From a virus: a stretch of DNA of 39,538 bases. The translations under genes and the position numbers were made by a program. The stretch spans positions 1-39,538 of the IMG/VR virus record IMGVR_UViG_3300008120_000301. One strand, 5' to 3'. The notes beneath the pieces are model-generated. The model was not told where the DNA came from, did not search any database, and saw nothing but the letters and a program-made list of their open reading frames with translations. Shown in pieces: positions 7,150 to 14,890 of this stretch; position 1 is the first letter of the stretch; the number at the start of each line of letters is the position of its first letter.

Positions 7150-9216
7150 ATGGCTGATGGTTTTGTAGCCCCGCAATCTGTACGCAATAACGCCCGCAGA
7201 GGCTTAGAATTACGCAAGAAGCATGGGCGCGGCGGTACAGCGGTAGGCATTGCCAGGGCTAGAGATATTGCTAACGGAAGCGCGTTATCTCTCTCAACCA
7301 TCAAGCGCATGAATTCTTTTTTTGCCCGTCACGAAGTGGACAAAAAAGGCAAAGATTGGAACAACGCTTCTGCACCATCTAACGGAAAGATTGCGTGGCT
7401 CTTATGGGGCGGCGATTCCGGGTGGTCGTGGGCAAAGAGCATTATTAGACAACAAGAAAATAAGGAGAAATCAACCATGGCTAATCTGACTACACAATTC
7501 TTTGGGATTGAGAAGGCGGATAAGAACTCAGATGGAACTCTTACTGTGTACGGTAAAGCCACAGATGATTCCCTAGACATTGACCAACAGATTTGTGATT
7601 CAGATTGGTTGAAGCGCGCAATGCCACACTGGTTTAAGACTGGTGGCAATATCCGCGAGCAACACAGCAACATTGCCGCAGGCGTTGCTAAAGAATATGA
7701 AGTAAAAGAAGATGGGCATTACATTACAGCCCTAGTTGTGGACCCTGTATCTGTTAAGAAAGTTGAGAACGGAGTCCTAAAAGGTTTCTCAATCGGCATC
7801 AAAAACCCACGCGTTACCCGCGACAAGAGCGCTATGAATGGTCGCATCATTGACGGTCAGATTGTTGAAGTATCTCTTGTGGACCGCCCCGCCAATCCAA
7901 ACTGCCAGTTGGTTCTTGCTAAATCCGCAGGTGCAGATGACACCGTAATTCAAGTAGAAGAATTGATTGAAAAAGAAGAAAAGAAGCCAAATTACGAAAA
8001 TATGTTACGCGGTGGCGGAAAGAGCGAGCCTGCAGATAAAGACCTATATGCCGCTGTAGTCCGTGATGCCAAAGCAAAGTTTGATGTTTACCCAAGCGCT
8101 GTAGCAAATGCTTGGGTGGTCCGTGAGTACAAGAAGCGCGGAGGAACTTACAAAAAGAAATCCGAAAAAAGTGCTAATAGTTTAGAATTATCAGACATGA
8201 CCGAAAGGGAAGCCATGAACATACTCGCTGAAGATGTTATTGAACTATCTAAGGCTTACGCTGGTGGCGACCTCTTGAAGTTTGATAAGAAAACTTATGA
8301 TTCTGCACGACAAGCATTAGCACAACTAATTGCGATTGAAGCAGAAGAATTAGGCGATGGCCACAATGAAGAAGCCTCGCTCTCTCACCTATTAGCCGCA
8401 GTTCATCACCTATTTGCATGGTATGCAGGTGAGGAAGCAGAAGGAGAAGTAATGGAAGAAGTAATTGAAGAAAAGGCCGCGCACGAAAAAGAAATGAAGC
8501 CTAAGAAAGGCGAGAAGCGCGCTGACTTTATGAAGCGTTGCAAAGAAGCAGGCATGGGCGATGATGACGCTGTTAAGTGTTGGGATAAATACATGGCGGC
8601 AGATTCTGACAAGCCTGTAGAAGCAGAGAAGTCTGCAGAGATTTCAAAGTGCCTTGAGTGCGGTTGCAATCAACCAGGCACTGACCACGGTTTAACTGTT
8701 ACCAATGATTTTGCAAATGTTGCAAAACCATCACATGTAACAACCGCAGAAATGTACACACCGGACCAAACACCTAAGTCTGCAGAAGCAGATGCTGTAG
8801 AAGAAAAGGCTGACGAAGCCGCTCCTGCAGATACTGATGCACCTGCAGAAGAAGATGTAAAAGAAGAAGTTTCTACTGATGAAAAAGCAGTAGATGTTGA
8901 AGCCATAGTAGAGGAAGCAATCAAGAGCGCAACACAGAAAATCAAATCTGACATTGCAGAACTCATGTCGGCAAAAGAGGCCGCAGAGTCAAAGGCAAGT
9001 CGTTTGGAAACTGAGTTGGCTGAGGCTAAATCTCTCGCAGTGGCTGGTGGCCCAAAGCGCACTGCAAAACCAGTGAGCGAAACCAGTAATGATTTACTGA
9101 CAAAAGCCGCCGCATATAACGCGAAAGCACAAGCAACAACCGACCCAACACTTGCAAAAGGCTATGCGACATTAGCAAAGGAATTCCTTGCTAAAGCGAC
9201 TGCCGAAAGCAAGTAA
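7150..9216 (+). CDS. Composite capsid maturation protease with N-terminal module and scaffold-like tail
   Basis: 688 residues, several modules. Residues 1-100 are a domain common in actinophage head regions (NNARRGLELRKKHGRGGT ... FFARHEVDKKGKDW ... AWLLWGGDSGWSWA). Residues 110-258 are an HK97-type prohead protease: His in QHSN (H172), the LKGFSIG serine motif (S214), and EVSLVDRPANPNC (240-252). Residues about 282-340 resemble a DUF5872-like module (FDVYPSAVANAWVVREYKKRGG). Then come helical segments, a CLECGCNQPG cysteine cluster (501-506), a highly acidic stretch (545-590), a coiled coil (590-635) and an Ala/Lys-rich end, as expected of a scaffold released during maturation. An internal ATG at 7477 has its own strong ribosome site. 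The separate MCP follows. Confidence 0.87.
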   Translation: MADGFVAPQSVRNNARRGLELRKKHGRGGTAVGIARARDIANGSALSLSTIKRMNSFFARHEVDKKGKDWNNASAPSNGKIAWLLWGGDSGWSWAKSIIRQQENKEKSTMANLTTQFFGIEKADKNSDGTLTVYGKATDDSLDIDQQICDSDWLKRAMPHWFKTGGNIREQHSNIAAGVAKEYEVKEDGHYITALVVDPVSVKKVENGVLKGFSIGIKNPRVTRDKSAMNGRIIDGQIVEVSLVDRPANPNCQLVLAKSAGADDTVIQVEELIEKEEKKPNYENMLRGGGKSEPADKDLYAAVVRDAKAKFDVYPSAVANAWVVREYKKRGGTYKKKSEKSANSLELSDMTEREAMNILAEDVIELSKAYAGGDLLKFDKKTYDSARQALAQLIAIEAEELGDGHNEEASLSHLLAAVHHLFAWYAGEEAEGEVMEEVIEEKAAHEKEMKPKKGEKRADFMKRCKEAGMGDDDAVKCWDKYMAADSDKPVEAEKSAEISKCLECGCNQPGTDHGLTVTNDFANVAKPSHVTTAEMYTPDQTPKSAEADAVEEKADEAAPADTDAPAEEDVKEEVSTDEKAVDVEAIVEEAIKSATQKIKSDIAELMSAKEAAESKASRLETELAEAKSLAVAGGPKRTAKPVSETSNDLLTKAAAYNAKAQATTDPTLAKGYATLAKEFLAKATAESK
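7461..7479 (+). promoter_or_regulatory. Internal ribosome-binding site and start in the protease gene
   Basis: TAAGGAG at 7461-7467 sits 9 bases before an in-frame ATG at 7477-7479. Initiation there would give a 579-residue protein beginning MANLTTQFFGIEKADK, exactly at the boundary between the N-terminal module and the protease domain. This suggests two products from one gene, one with and one without the first 109 residues. Confidence 0.7.
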
Positions 9217-9243
9217 AACCAAACAACGAAAGGAAATCCGAAA

Positions 9244-10914
9244 ATGGCTGAAATGCCACGCGCAACGGACCTATTTGGTGATGTATCACCAGTAGAAGCC
9301 GCTCAGCGTCATGAGGAATACCTTGCAACACTAGATAAGTCACTTAGCAATGTAAGCACCGTTCCTGGTGTTGCACCTAAGGCTGACCCAGTGTCTGCAT
9401 TGGAAGCACTTGCATCAAACAAGTCGCTTGCTCCTGATGCAATGAGTGGCCTTCAGAACGCTCTTGCCGCACAAAGAATGGCGATGCAAGACATTCAGAA
9501 GGAAATCACAACCACCTCTCCACTATCAACATCATTCGCGGCGTTTGATTTGGACGCACCTGCAAAGATGCTTACCCCACGCCCAACACCTCTCCGCAAC
9601 AGAATCCCTCGTAAGAAGGGTGTCGGTACTTCACACCGTGTCAAGAGAATTCTTGGTTACACAGGTACAGGTACTGGCGGAGTTGGAAACATTTGGCCAG
9701 GAGTCACACAAAGCACAACAAACTCTTTTGGCTCACTCTCACTAGAGCGTGGACCACAGATTTCTTATGCCGCTGATGACTTAGTGTTGCCATACAACTC
9801 TTACTCACTATCAGATAGCGTTACATTTGATGCTAACTTCTCAGGCCTTGGATACCAGGACCTACGCCAGTTGTCATCAACCTCAACACTTTATGCAACA
9901 ATGTTGATGGAAGAAAGAATGATGCTATTCGCAAGAGGAACCGCATCAGGTTACTCAGGCGCACTTGCACAGGTAACAGGCGTTAGCGCCGCATCACCTG
10001 TAGCCGCAACAGGACAAACAGCACTTGCATCAGGAACCTACTTTGCAGTTGTAACTGCAGACGCAGGTGTTTCTGCAAACGGCTTTGGTGAGTCCATTGC
10101 ATCAGCAATCGTTACTGAAACCGTAAACACAGGTGATGTTCTTGAACTAACCTGGACCGCTGTTACTGGCGCACTTGGTTACAACATTTATGTTGGTACA
10201 ACCACTGGCCTTGCAAACCTCACCTATCAGGGAACTGTTAAGGGTGCAACAAAGGCTGTTATCAACGGTGCAGGCACAACCTCACTACTTGCTAACAACT
10301 TTGCACTTACAACAACAGGAGCCGCCGCATCACGCGCAACTGCAGATACCTCTGCTTATGCAACTGGTTATGACGGAATTCTTCCAACTGTGTTGAACCC
10401 TGCAATCTCAGGTGCAATCAACAACATCAACAGCACATTCAGCACTGCTAACCCAGGCGTTGAATTCCAAAATGTCTTTGCAACTATGTACTCAAATGTA
10501 AAGGCTGACCCTGACCTAGTTCTTCTAAATGGTAATGACCGTAAGCAACTCTCTGATGCAATCAAGAGTGGCTCAACCGCTAACTACCGTTTGACAATCC
10601 AAGAGCCAGGAAAAGACGGCGTTACATACGGTTCCATTGTTACTGGACTACAGAACGAAGTAACAGGTAAGGCTGTGGACCTAATGGTTCACCCATGGTT
10701 AAACCAGGGTGTAGCCCCAGTCCTATCCTTCACCTTGCCAATTCCTGATACTGAGGTATCAGATGTATGGGCAAACTTCATGGTTCAGGATTACATGGGT
10801 ATTCAGTGGCCAGTCGTACAGTTCTCATACGACTTCTCCACATACTTCCGTGGAACCTTCTTCTGCACCGCTCCTGCATGGAATGGTGTAGTAAACGGAA
10901 TCATTCCTGCATAA
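9244..10914 (+). CDS. Major capsid protein, HK97 fold, with an inserted Ig/FnIII-like domain
   Basis: 556 residues, preceded by GAAAGGAAA. Position after the protease and before connector genes fits the major capsid protein. Residues 1-95 are a helical N-arm; residues 100-240 include an HK97-like region (RVKRILGYTGTGTGG, YAADDLVLPYNSYSLSDSV, TLYATMLMEERMMLFARGTA). Residues about 243-358 look like an Ig/FnIII-type beta domain (SGTYFAVVTADAGVSANGFG, LELTWTAVTGALGYNIYVGTT) inserted before the capsid chain resumes at TADTSAYATGYDGILPTVLN; such insertions decorate capsid exteriors. The C-terminal half continues with VKADPDLVLLNGNDRKQLSDA and a beta-rich end. A strong hairpin follows. Confidence 0.9.
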   Translation: MAEMPRATDLFGDVSPVEAAQRHEEYLATLDKSLSNVSTVPGVAPKADPVSALEALASNKSLAPDAMSGLQNALAAQRMAMQDIQKEITTTSPLSTSFAAFDLDAPAKMLTPRPTPLRNRIPRKKGVGTSHRVKRILGYTGTGTGGVGNIWPGVTQSTTNSFGSLSLERGPQISYAADDLVLPYNSYSLSDSVTFDANFSGLGYQDLRQLSSTSTLYATMLMEERMMLFARGTASGYSGALAQVTGVSAASPVAATGQTALASGTYFAVVTADAGVSANGFGESIASAIVTETVNTGDVLELTWTAVTGALGYNIYVGTTTGLANLTYQGTVKGATKAVINGAGTTSLLANNFALTTTGAAASRATADTSAYATGYDGILPTVLNPAISGAINNINSTFSTANPGVEFQNVFATMYSNVKADPDLVLLNGNDRKQLSDAIKSGSTANYRLTIQEPGKDGVTYGSIVTGLQNEVTGKAVDLMVHPWLNQGVAPVLSFTLPIPDTEVSDVWANFMVQDYMGIQWPVVQFSYDFSTYFRGTFFCTAPAWNGVVNGIIPA

Positions 10915-10929
10915 CAACTAAATAGTTAG

Positions 10930-10966
10930 GAGAGAGCGCGGCATATTTGAAAAGTCGCGCTCTCTC
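10930..10966 (+). terminator. Stem-loop after the major capsid gene
   Basis: A perfect 11-bp inverted repeat: GAGAGAGCGCG (10930-10940) and CGCGCTCTCTC (10956-10966) with a 15-base loop. Only TT follows, so it may be a partial terminator or a 3' stabiliser that raises capsid mRNA over downstream genes. The next ribosome site (AGGAGG) follows 10 bases later. Confidence 0.75.
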
Positions 10967-10985
10967 TTAATAACAGGAGGCAAAA

Positions 10986-11261
10986 ATGGGAAGATTTGTA
11001 GCACCTGACAGGGGCGTAAGAGAAACCGTTATTGGCGGCAGAGAATACAGACCCGACAAATCAGGTTTATACAATGTAGAAAACAAAAGTCACGCAGAAG
11101 CAATGAAGCGTGAAGGTTTTTTTGAGGCATCATTAAATCCTTATGCTCATGGCGACAGACAGCGAGGATTTACTTGCGTACAATGTGGCTTTGATGGTTG
11201 GTTCCGCAAATGTGGGCGCTGTGGACATGAAGCCACAGACACACAGCGAGATGGAGAATAA
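10986..11261 (+). CDS. Small head-region protein with C-terminal zinc ribbon
   Basis: 91 residues, start ATG after ACAGGAGGCAAAA. The first 60 residues are mostly basic with no recognised fold (VRETVIGGREYRPDKSGLYNVE, then SHAEAMKREGFFEAS). Residues about 63-85 contain TCVQCGFDGWFRKCGRCGHEA, a four-cysteine zinc ribbon. Small proteins of this layout occur just after the capsid gene in actinophages and are presumed to be head accessory proteins. It ends two bases before the connector start. Confidence 0.7.
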   Translation: MGRFVAPDRGVRETVIGGREYRPDKSGLYNVENKSHAEAMKREGFFEASLNPYAHGDRQRGFTCVQCGFDGWFRKCGRCGHEATDTQRDGE

Positions 11262-11263
11262 CA

Positions 11264-12145
11264 ATGGCAGTGGGCGTAACACCGCAAACAGGCTACAACG
11301 AACAACCTTACATAACAGTAGCCGAATACAAAAACGCCCCGACCTCGCTTGATTACAACAACTTAGTTGTAGGCGGCAATCAGAACGCACAAGATGCAGA
11401 GTTAGCCCGCGTAATCTTACGCGCAACCTCATATCTAAATGAGTATCTCAATCAAGATTTGCACGCAGAATCTGTAACAGAAACACAGCGCGTGCGCATG
11501 AGCGGTGAAGGTTATATCTTCCTACACCCAAACAAAAACCCAATTATTTCTTTATCAAATTTCCAATGGGGTACAAGTCCTAACAACTTGCAGACCCTGA
11601 ATGACCCATCACAATGCTGGTTTGAAACACAACAAATTGTTATTCCGTTGAGCCAAATCAACACAACCTATACATCACAAGGCCCGCTTGCATTTGGCTC
11701 CTACGGTCCACGCGTACCTTTATTTACCAAATACACTTACATTGCAGGATATGTAAACACGACCTGCACAGGTTCCGCAGGCGCTTCTACCCTGACTGTT
11801 TTCAATGCCGCTGGAATCTTGCCCGGTGAAACCTACAGAATCATTGATGGCGCTAATGCCGAATTAGTTACGGTGGCAAGCAATTACACCTATGGTTCAT
11901 TATCAGTTCCATTAACCGCACCTTTGGCTTATGCACATACAGGAGCGGGCTTCAGCAATATGCCATTCGCAATCAAAGAAGCAACAATTTTGATGACTAG
12001 CGCATTTATCAAACAGCGCGGTGATGCGTCTATGACCATGAATCTAACGACACAACCAACCGTAAACATTGGCAACAATCAACGCTATGCAGGTGAGGTT
12101 GCTTTGGCGCTTGATATGGTCAGCCTCTATCGCAGGATTCGCTAA
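11264..12145 (+). CDS. Head-tail connector protein
   Basis: 293 residues. The N-terminal half has the look of HK97 gp6-type adaptors: ITVAEYKNAPTSLDY, then the helix DAELARVILRATSYLNEYLNQDLHAES. The rest is beta-rich with a conserved-looking YTYIAGYVNT and a C-terminal helix after PTVNIGNNQRYAGEVALALDMVSLYRRIR. Such proteins form the ring beneath the portal. Position after the capsid gene and before the neck/tail genes supports this. Its stop overlaps the next ATG by one base. Confidence 0.75.
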   Translation: MAVGVTPQTGYNEQPYITVAEYKNAPTSLDYNNLVVGGNQNAQDAELARVILRATSYLNEYLNQDLHAESVTETQRVRMSGEGYIFLHPNKNPIISLSNFQWGTSPNNLQTLNDPSQCWFETQQIVIPLSQINTTYTSQGPLAFGSYGPRVPLFTKYTYIAGYVNTTCTGSAGASTLTVFNAAGILPGETYRIIDGANAELVTVASNYTYGSLSVPLTAPLAYAHTGAGFSNMPFAIKEATILMTSAFIKQRGDASMTMNLTTQPTVNIGNNQRYAGEVALALDMVSLYRRIR

Positions 12146-12633
12146 TGGGAGGCCGCGTAGGGGTACGGGATACGCTGGCAAAATTCATCAGCAACCCACC
12201 GATAGAAAATCTGAATCAGGTTTTCACATCATTTCCAAAGCGCATCAACTTTCAGATAAACGCTTTGCCTGGACAAATGACCCGTTCCGCTTGCGTGGTA
12301 TTTATTGCGCAAGAAAGGGAGAACCGTTTGGCAATCGGCGGCGCACACAATGGTTGGAAGCGTGTTGATTACACCGTAATTCTTCAACTATATGTTCACT
12401 CACTGCACCCTGAATCAGAATATGCAATGAGTGATTTTGATATTCTCATAGACAACATCAAAGAACGGTTACGCAGTGACCATAACTTTGGCGACTCTAC
12501 GGGAGTTCTAGTTTGGCAAGGTGCTGAACCCGTCATTATTGGTCGTTATGGAGAACCATCAACAGCCAAAGAAGGCGCTACAGACATCTTTGCTGAGTTA
12601 GAATTTGAAGTGACAGAGATGATTCAAGCATAA
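12145..12633 (+). CDS. Neck / tail terminator-like protein
   Basis: 162 residues, ATG overlapping the previous stop (TAATG). The segment WKRVDYTVILQLYVHS followed by DFDILIDNIKERLRSDHNFG and a final strand FAELEFEVTEMIQA matches the alpha/beta layout of siphovirus tail-terminator or neck proteins. It lies between the connector and the tail tube, where such a protein is expected. Which neck ring it forms cannot be decided from sequence alone. Confidence 0.6.
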   Translation: MGGRVGVRDTLAKFISNPPIENLNQVFTSFPKRINFQINALPGQMTRSACVVFIAQERENRLAIGGAHNGWKRVDYTVILQLYVHSLHPESEYAMSDFDILIDNIKERLRSDHNFGDSTGVLVWQGAEPVIIGRYGEPSTAKEGATDIFAELEFEVTEMIQA

Positions 12634-12642
12634 GGAGCATGA

Positions 12643-12834
12643 ATGAAACTCACATATAAAGGAACTGAGGAACGCGTGTTTCCCGCGCTTGGAATCGTCA
12701 AACCAGGCGACACAGTTGATGCGCCTGAAGGTTTTAGCCACCCTGACTTTGTTGCAGGTGGCGCGGCAAAACCAGTAGCACCAACACCAACAACAACCCC
12801 GTCTGCCGCGTCAGACAAGAAATCAGGAGAGTGA
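12643..12834 (+). CDS. Small virion-module protein
   Basis: 63 residues, ATG 5 bases after AAGGAG. The first 38 residues form a small beta domain (MKLTYKGTEERVFPALGIVKPGDTV in outline, then FSHPDFV), a type frequent in phage neck regions; the remainder is a Pro/Thr/Ala tail that is probably disordered. Function unknown; located directly before the tail tube gene. Confidence 0.65.
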   Translation: MKLTYKGTEERVFPALGIVKPGDTVDAPEGFSHPDFVAGGAAKPVAPTPTTTPSAASDKKSGE

Positions 12835-12838
12835 ATAA

Positions 12839-13825
12839 ATGGCATTACAAGCATCGGTACGCTCTTACCTTGGTATTGCTAAAGAAGTTACCAAAGGTAC
12901 ACCAGTAGCGGCAACGGATTTTATCCCAGTCGCTAAAGACGCACTAAAACCACAAGACATTATTGACCCGCTCTATGACCAAGGGCTACGCGGTTCCAAT
13001 GTTTTGAATTACAACTATATCCCTGGTCGCACACGCTCAACATTTGATTTTGGCGGCGCAGTATTTGCTGACACAATCGGTTACGCGCTCGCAGGCATCA
13101 TGGGTTCTGTTTCAACATCAGGAGCAAGCGCACCTTACACACACACTGTTTCATTGCTTAACAGCACAACAAGCGGTGCAGATGCACAGCCAATCTCTTA
13201 CACACTTACAGATTTCTATGCTGTAAATGTCCGTCAGTATCCTGGTTGCCAGTTCTCTGATTTCTCTTTGCGTTTCAACGCAGATGGAATGTTGGAGTAC
13301 GACACAAAGACAACAGGTTGGGCATCAGCAACAACATCTGACCCAACACCATCATTCAGCACAGTTCTCCCAACACCAGTTTGGCGCGGCGCTGTAAGCA
13401 TTGGCGGTTCAACTGTTGCAACTGCAATGACAGGCAACATTGATATGACTCGCCCTGTAACACCAGTGTACGGAATCAGCACAACTCAGAATCCTTACAA
13501 CATCTTCCTTGGACCTTTGGAAGTAACTGGAAAGATTACATTCCTAATGGAAGCAGATACAGAATTGACCCGCTTCCTAAACAACTCACAGCCTGCGATT
13601 GTTCTTAACTGGAACTATGGCTCAGGCGCATCAGAACTACAACTACAGGCGACAATCACAAAGGGCGCATACACAGCCGCAGTGATTGAGCGCGGTGAGG
13701 ATTTTGTACAAGTCACTATTGACCTAAATGCACAATCCAACACAACTGATGCAGGTTCAACTGGTGGATTTTCACCGATTGAATGGGTATTGAAGAACGC
13801 AAAGGCTTCAGGAACCTACGCATAA
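12839..13825 (+). CDS. Major tail tube protein
   Basis: 328 residues, with AGGAGA upstream. It opens with SYLGIAKEVTKGTPVAATDFIPV, the typical start of siphovirus tail tube proteins, followed by GRTRSTFDFGGAVFADTIGYALAGIMG and a beta-rich body (VTGKITFLMEADTELTRFLNN, ELQLQATITKGAYTAAVIERGED). It polymerises around the tape measure to form the tail. The gene is followed by a strong hairpin and then the tail-assembly chaperones, the standard order. Confidence 0.9.
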   Translation: MALQASVRSYLGIAKEVTKGTPVAATDFIPVAKDALKPQDIIDPLYDQGLRGSNVLNYNYIPGRTRSTFDFGGAVFADTIGYALAGIMGSVSTSGASAPYTHTVSLLNSTTSGADAQPISYTLTDFYAVNVRQYPGCQFSDFSLRFNADGMLEYDTKTTGWASATTSDPTPSFSTVLPTPVWRGAVSIGGSTVATAMTGNIDMTRPVTPVYGISTTQNPYNIFLGPLEVTGKITFLMEADTELTRFLNNSQPAIVLNWNYGSGASELQLQATITKGAYTAAVIERGEDFVQVTIDLNAQSNTTDAGSTGGFSPIEWVLKNAKASGTYA

Positions 13826-13835
13826 CATAGACTCA

Positions 13836-13894
13836 GAACAGGGGCGATTTGGTTGATAACGGTACGCCTTCCCCGTTATCCCGCGCCCCTGTTC
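13836..13894 (+). terminator. Long two-part stem-loop after the tail tube gene
   Basis: Outer stem GAACAGGGGCG (13836-13846) pairs with CGCCCCTGTTC (13884-13894); inside it GATAACGG (13855-13862) pairs with CCGTTATC (13873-13880) around a 10-base loop. Both stems are perfect, separated by an internal loop. There is no T-run, so it may reduce read-through or protect the upstream mRNA rather than end transcription fully. Confidence 0.78.
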
Positions 13895-13934
13895 CTCTGT
13901 AAGATAGGTAGGAAGGCACAACAACGGAGGCAAT

Positions 13935-14288
13935 ATGTCTAAAAAAGTAACACTTCCATCAGGCGCAACAGTCACACTAAAAGACGCTTCAAAGATTCGC
14001 TACGGTGACAGAAAGCGTTTGTACAAGAGCATTGATATTGAAGGCTCTGATTTAACTCGCGCAATGGCTATGAATGATGCACTAATTACAATGCTAATTG
14101 AGGAATGGTCTTTGACTGCTCCTGTTCCTGCAATCAAAGCAGACAGCATTGATGAATTAGAAATTGCAGATTATGACGCGTTAGTAGAACACACAAAGGA
14201 AGCGCAAAAGGCTCTGTTCCCTAATTTGGCTGATACGCCTGAAAACGAGGCAGACCCAAAAGCGCCTACAGAAGCCTCCAACGCTTAA
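13935..14288 (+). CDS. Tail assembly chaperone, short form (G-like)
   Basis: 117 residues, preceded by AACGGAGGCAAT. Begins with a small beta segment (VTLPSGATVTLKDASKIRYGDRKRLYKSI) and continues as acidic helices, as in gpG-like chaperones that coat the tape measure protein before tube assembly. The gene ends at TAA 14286-14288 in frame 0. A slippery heptamer at 14255-14261 diverts some ribosomes into the -1 frame to make the longer G-T form. Confidence 0.85.
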   Translation: MSKKVTLPSGATVTLKDASKIRYGDRKRLYKSIDIEGSDLTRAMAMNDALITMLIEEWSLTAPVPAIKADSIDELEIADYDALVEHTKEAQKALFPNLADTPENEADPKAPTEASNA

Positions 14289-14488
14289 AATGGTTAATGC
14301 AGGGTGGCGAGCGCCATGAAGCGTTTGATTATCCTGATGAGTATTGGACTTACTATGTCTTTGCAGACAAGTTTGGTTGGACACCTGAACAGGTAGATAA
14401 CTTGCCAGGACCAACGGCAGATTGGTTGTTATCCATTACAGCCCTAGCAGAAGAAGTGAAGGCAGAGAGGTTGGATAATCAGTTATGA
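13935..14488 (+). CDS. Tail assembly chaperone, frameshifted long form (G-T-like)
   Basis: Produced by a -1 shift at C CCA AAA (14255-14261). The first 109 residues are shared with the short form; the remaining 75 are read from 14261 to the stop at 14486-14488, for 184 residues in total. The -1 frame carries the well-known T-domain look: LKWLMQGGERHEAFDYPDEY then WTPEQVDNLPGPTADWLLSI. The downstream part also holds an ATG at 14297 but no good ribosome site, so it is best read as an extension. Its stop overlaps the next start by ATGA. Confidence 0.85.
14255..14261 (+). promoter_or_regulatory. Programmed -1 ribosomal frameshift site
   Basis: CCCAAAA fits the canonical X XXY YYZ rule in the frame of the upstream gene (C | CCA | AAA). 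The shifted frame is open from before the site to 14488 and encodes the T-domain of the tail chaperone. Position near the end of the short form is as in other siphoviruses. Confidence 0.85.
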
Positions 14489-14889
14489 CTGCACGCATAA
14501 CAATTACCAACCTTTCTGATGTCCTTGCCGGATTTCAAGCAACAGAAGATAAGATTGAATTGGCGGTGCAATACGCCATTTCTATGACAGGTTTGGCAGT
14601 AGAGCGACAAGCAAAAGTAAATGCTTCAGGCCGCCCCGGACCTAATGTACAAACAGGTAATCTGCGTAGAAGTATTACAACATCTGCGGTCAATAAAGGT
14701 TTTGACGGTATGTATTCTGTTGAAGTTAGCGCAACAATGGTTTATGCCAGGGCTGTTGAACTTGGACACCCAAGATGGAAACCAGGCGTAAAATATCCAT
14801 ACTTAGGACCTGCGGCAAGCAACTTGCAATCCAATGGAACTTTGGCAAGAGTATTTACTACCAATTTGGCTTCTAGGTTGAGGGGATAA
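14485..14889 (+). CDS. HK97 gp10-like head-tail/tail completion protein
   Basis: 134 residues, coupled by ATGA. The order helix (DKIELAVQYAISMTGLAVERQAKVNAS), TGNLRRSI, then VYARAVELGHPRWKPGVKYPYLGPA is the signature of the HK97-gp10 family of tail completion proteins. In most siphoviruses this gene lies before the tail tube; here it sits between the tail chaperones and the tape measure, a displaced position. Confidence 0.75.
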   Translation: MTARITITNLSDVLAGFQATEDKIELAVQYAISMTGLAVERQAKVNASGRPGPNVQTGNLRRSITTSAVNKGFDGMYSVEVSATMVYARAVELGHPRWKPGVKYPYLGPAASNLQSNGTLARVFTTNLASRLRG

Positions 14890-14890
14890 C

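Noticed and set aside
12069-12368. Open frame bridging the connector and neck genes
   Set aside because: It overlaps two well-supported genes and lacks its own ribosome site.
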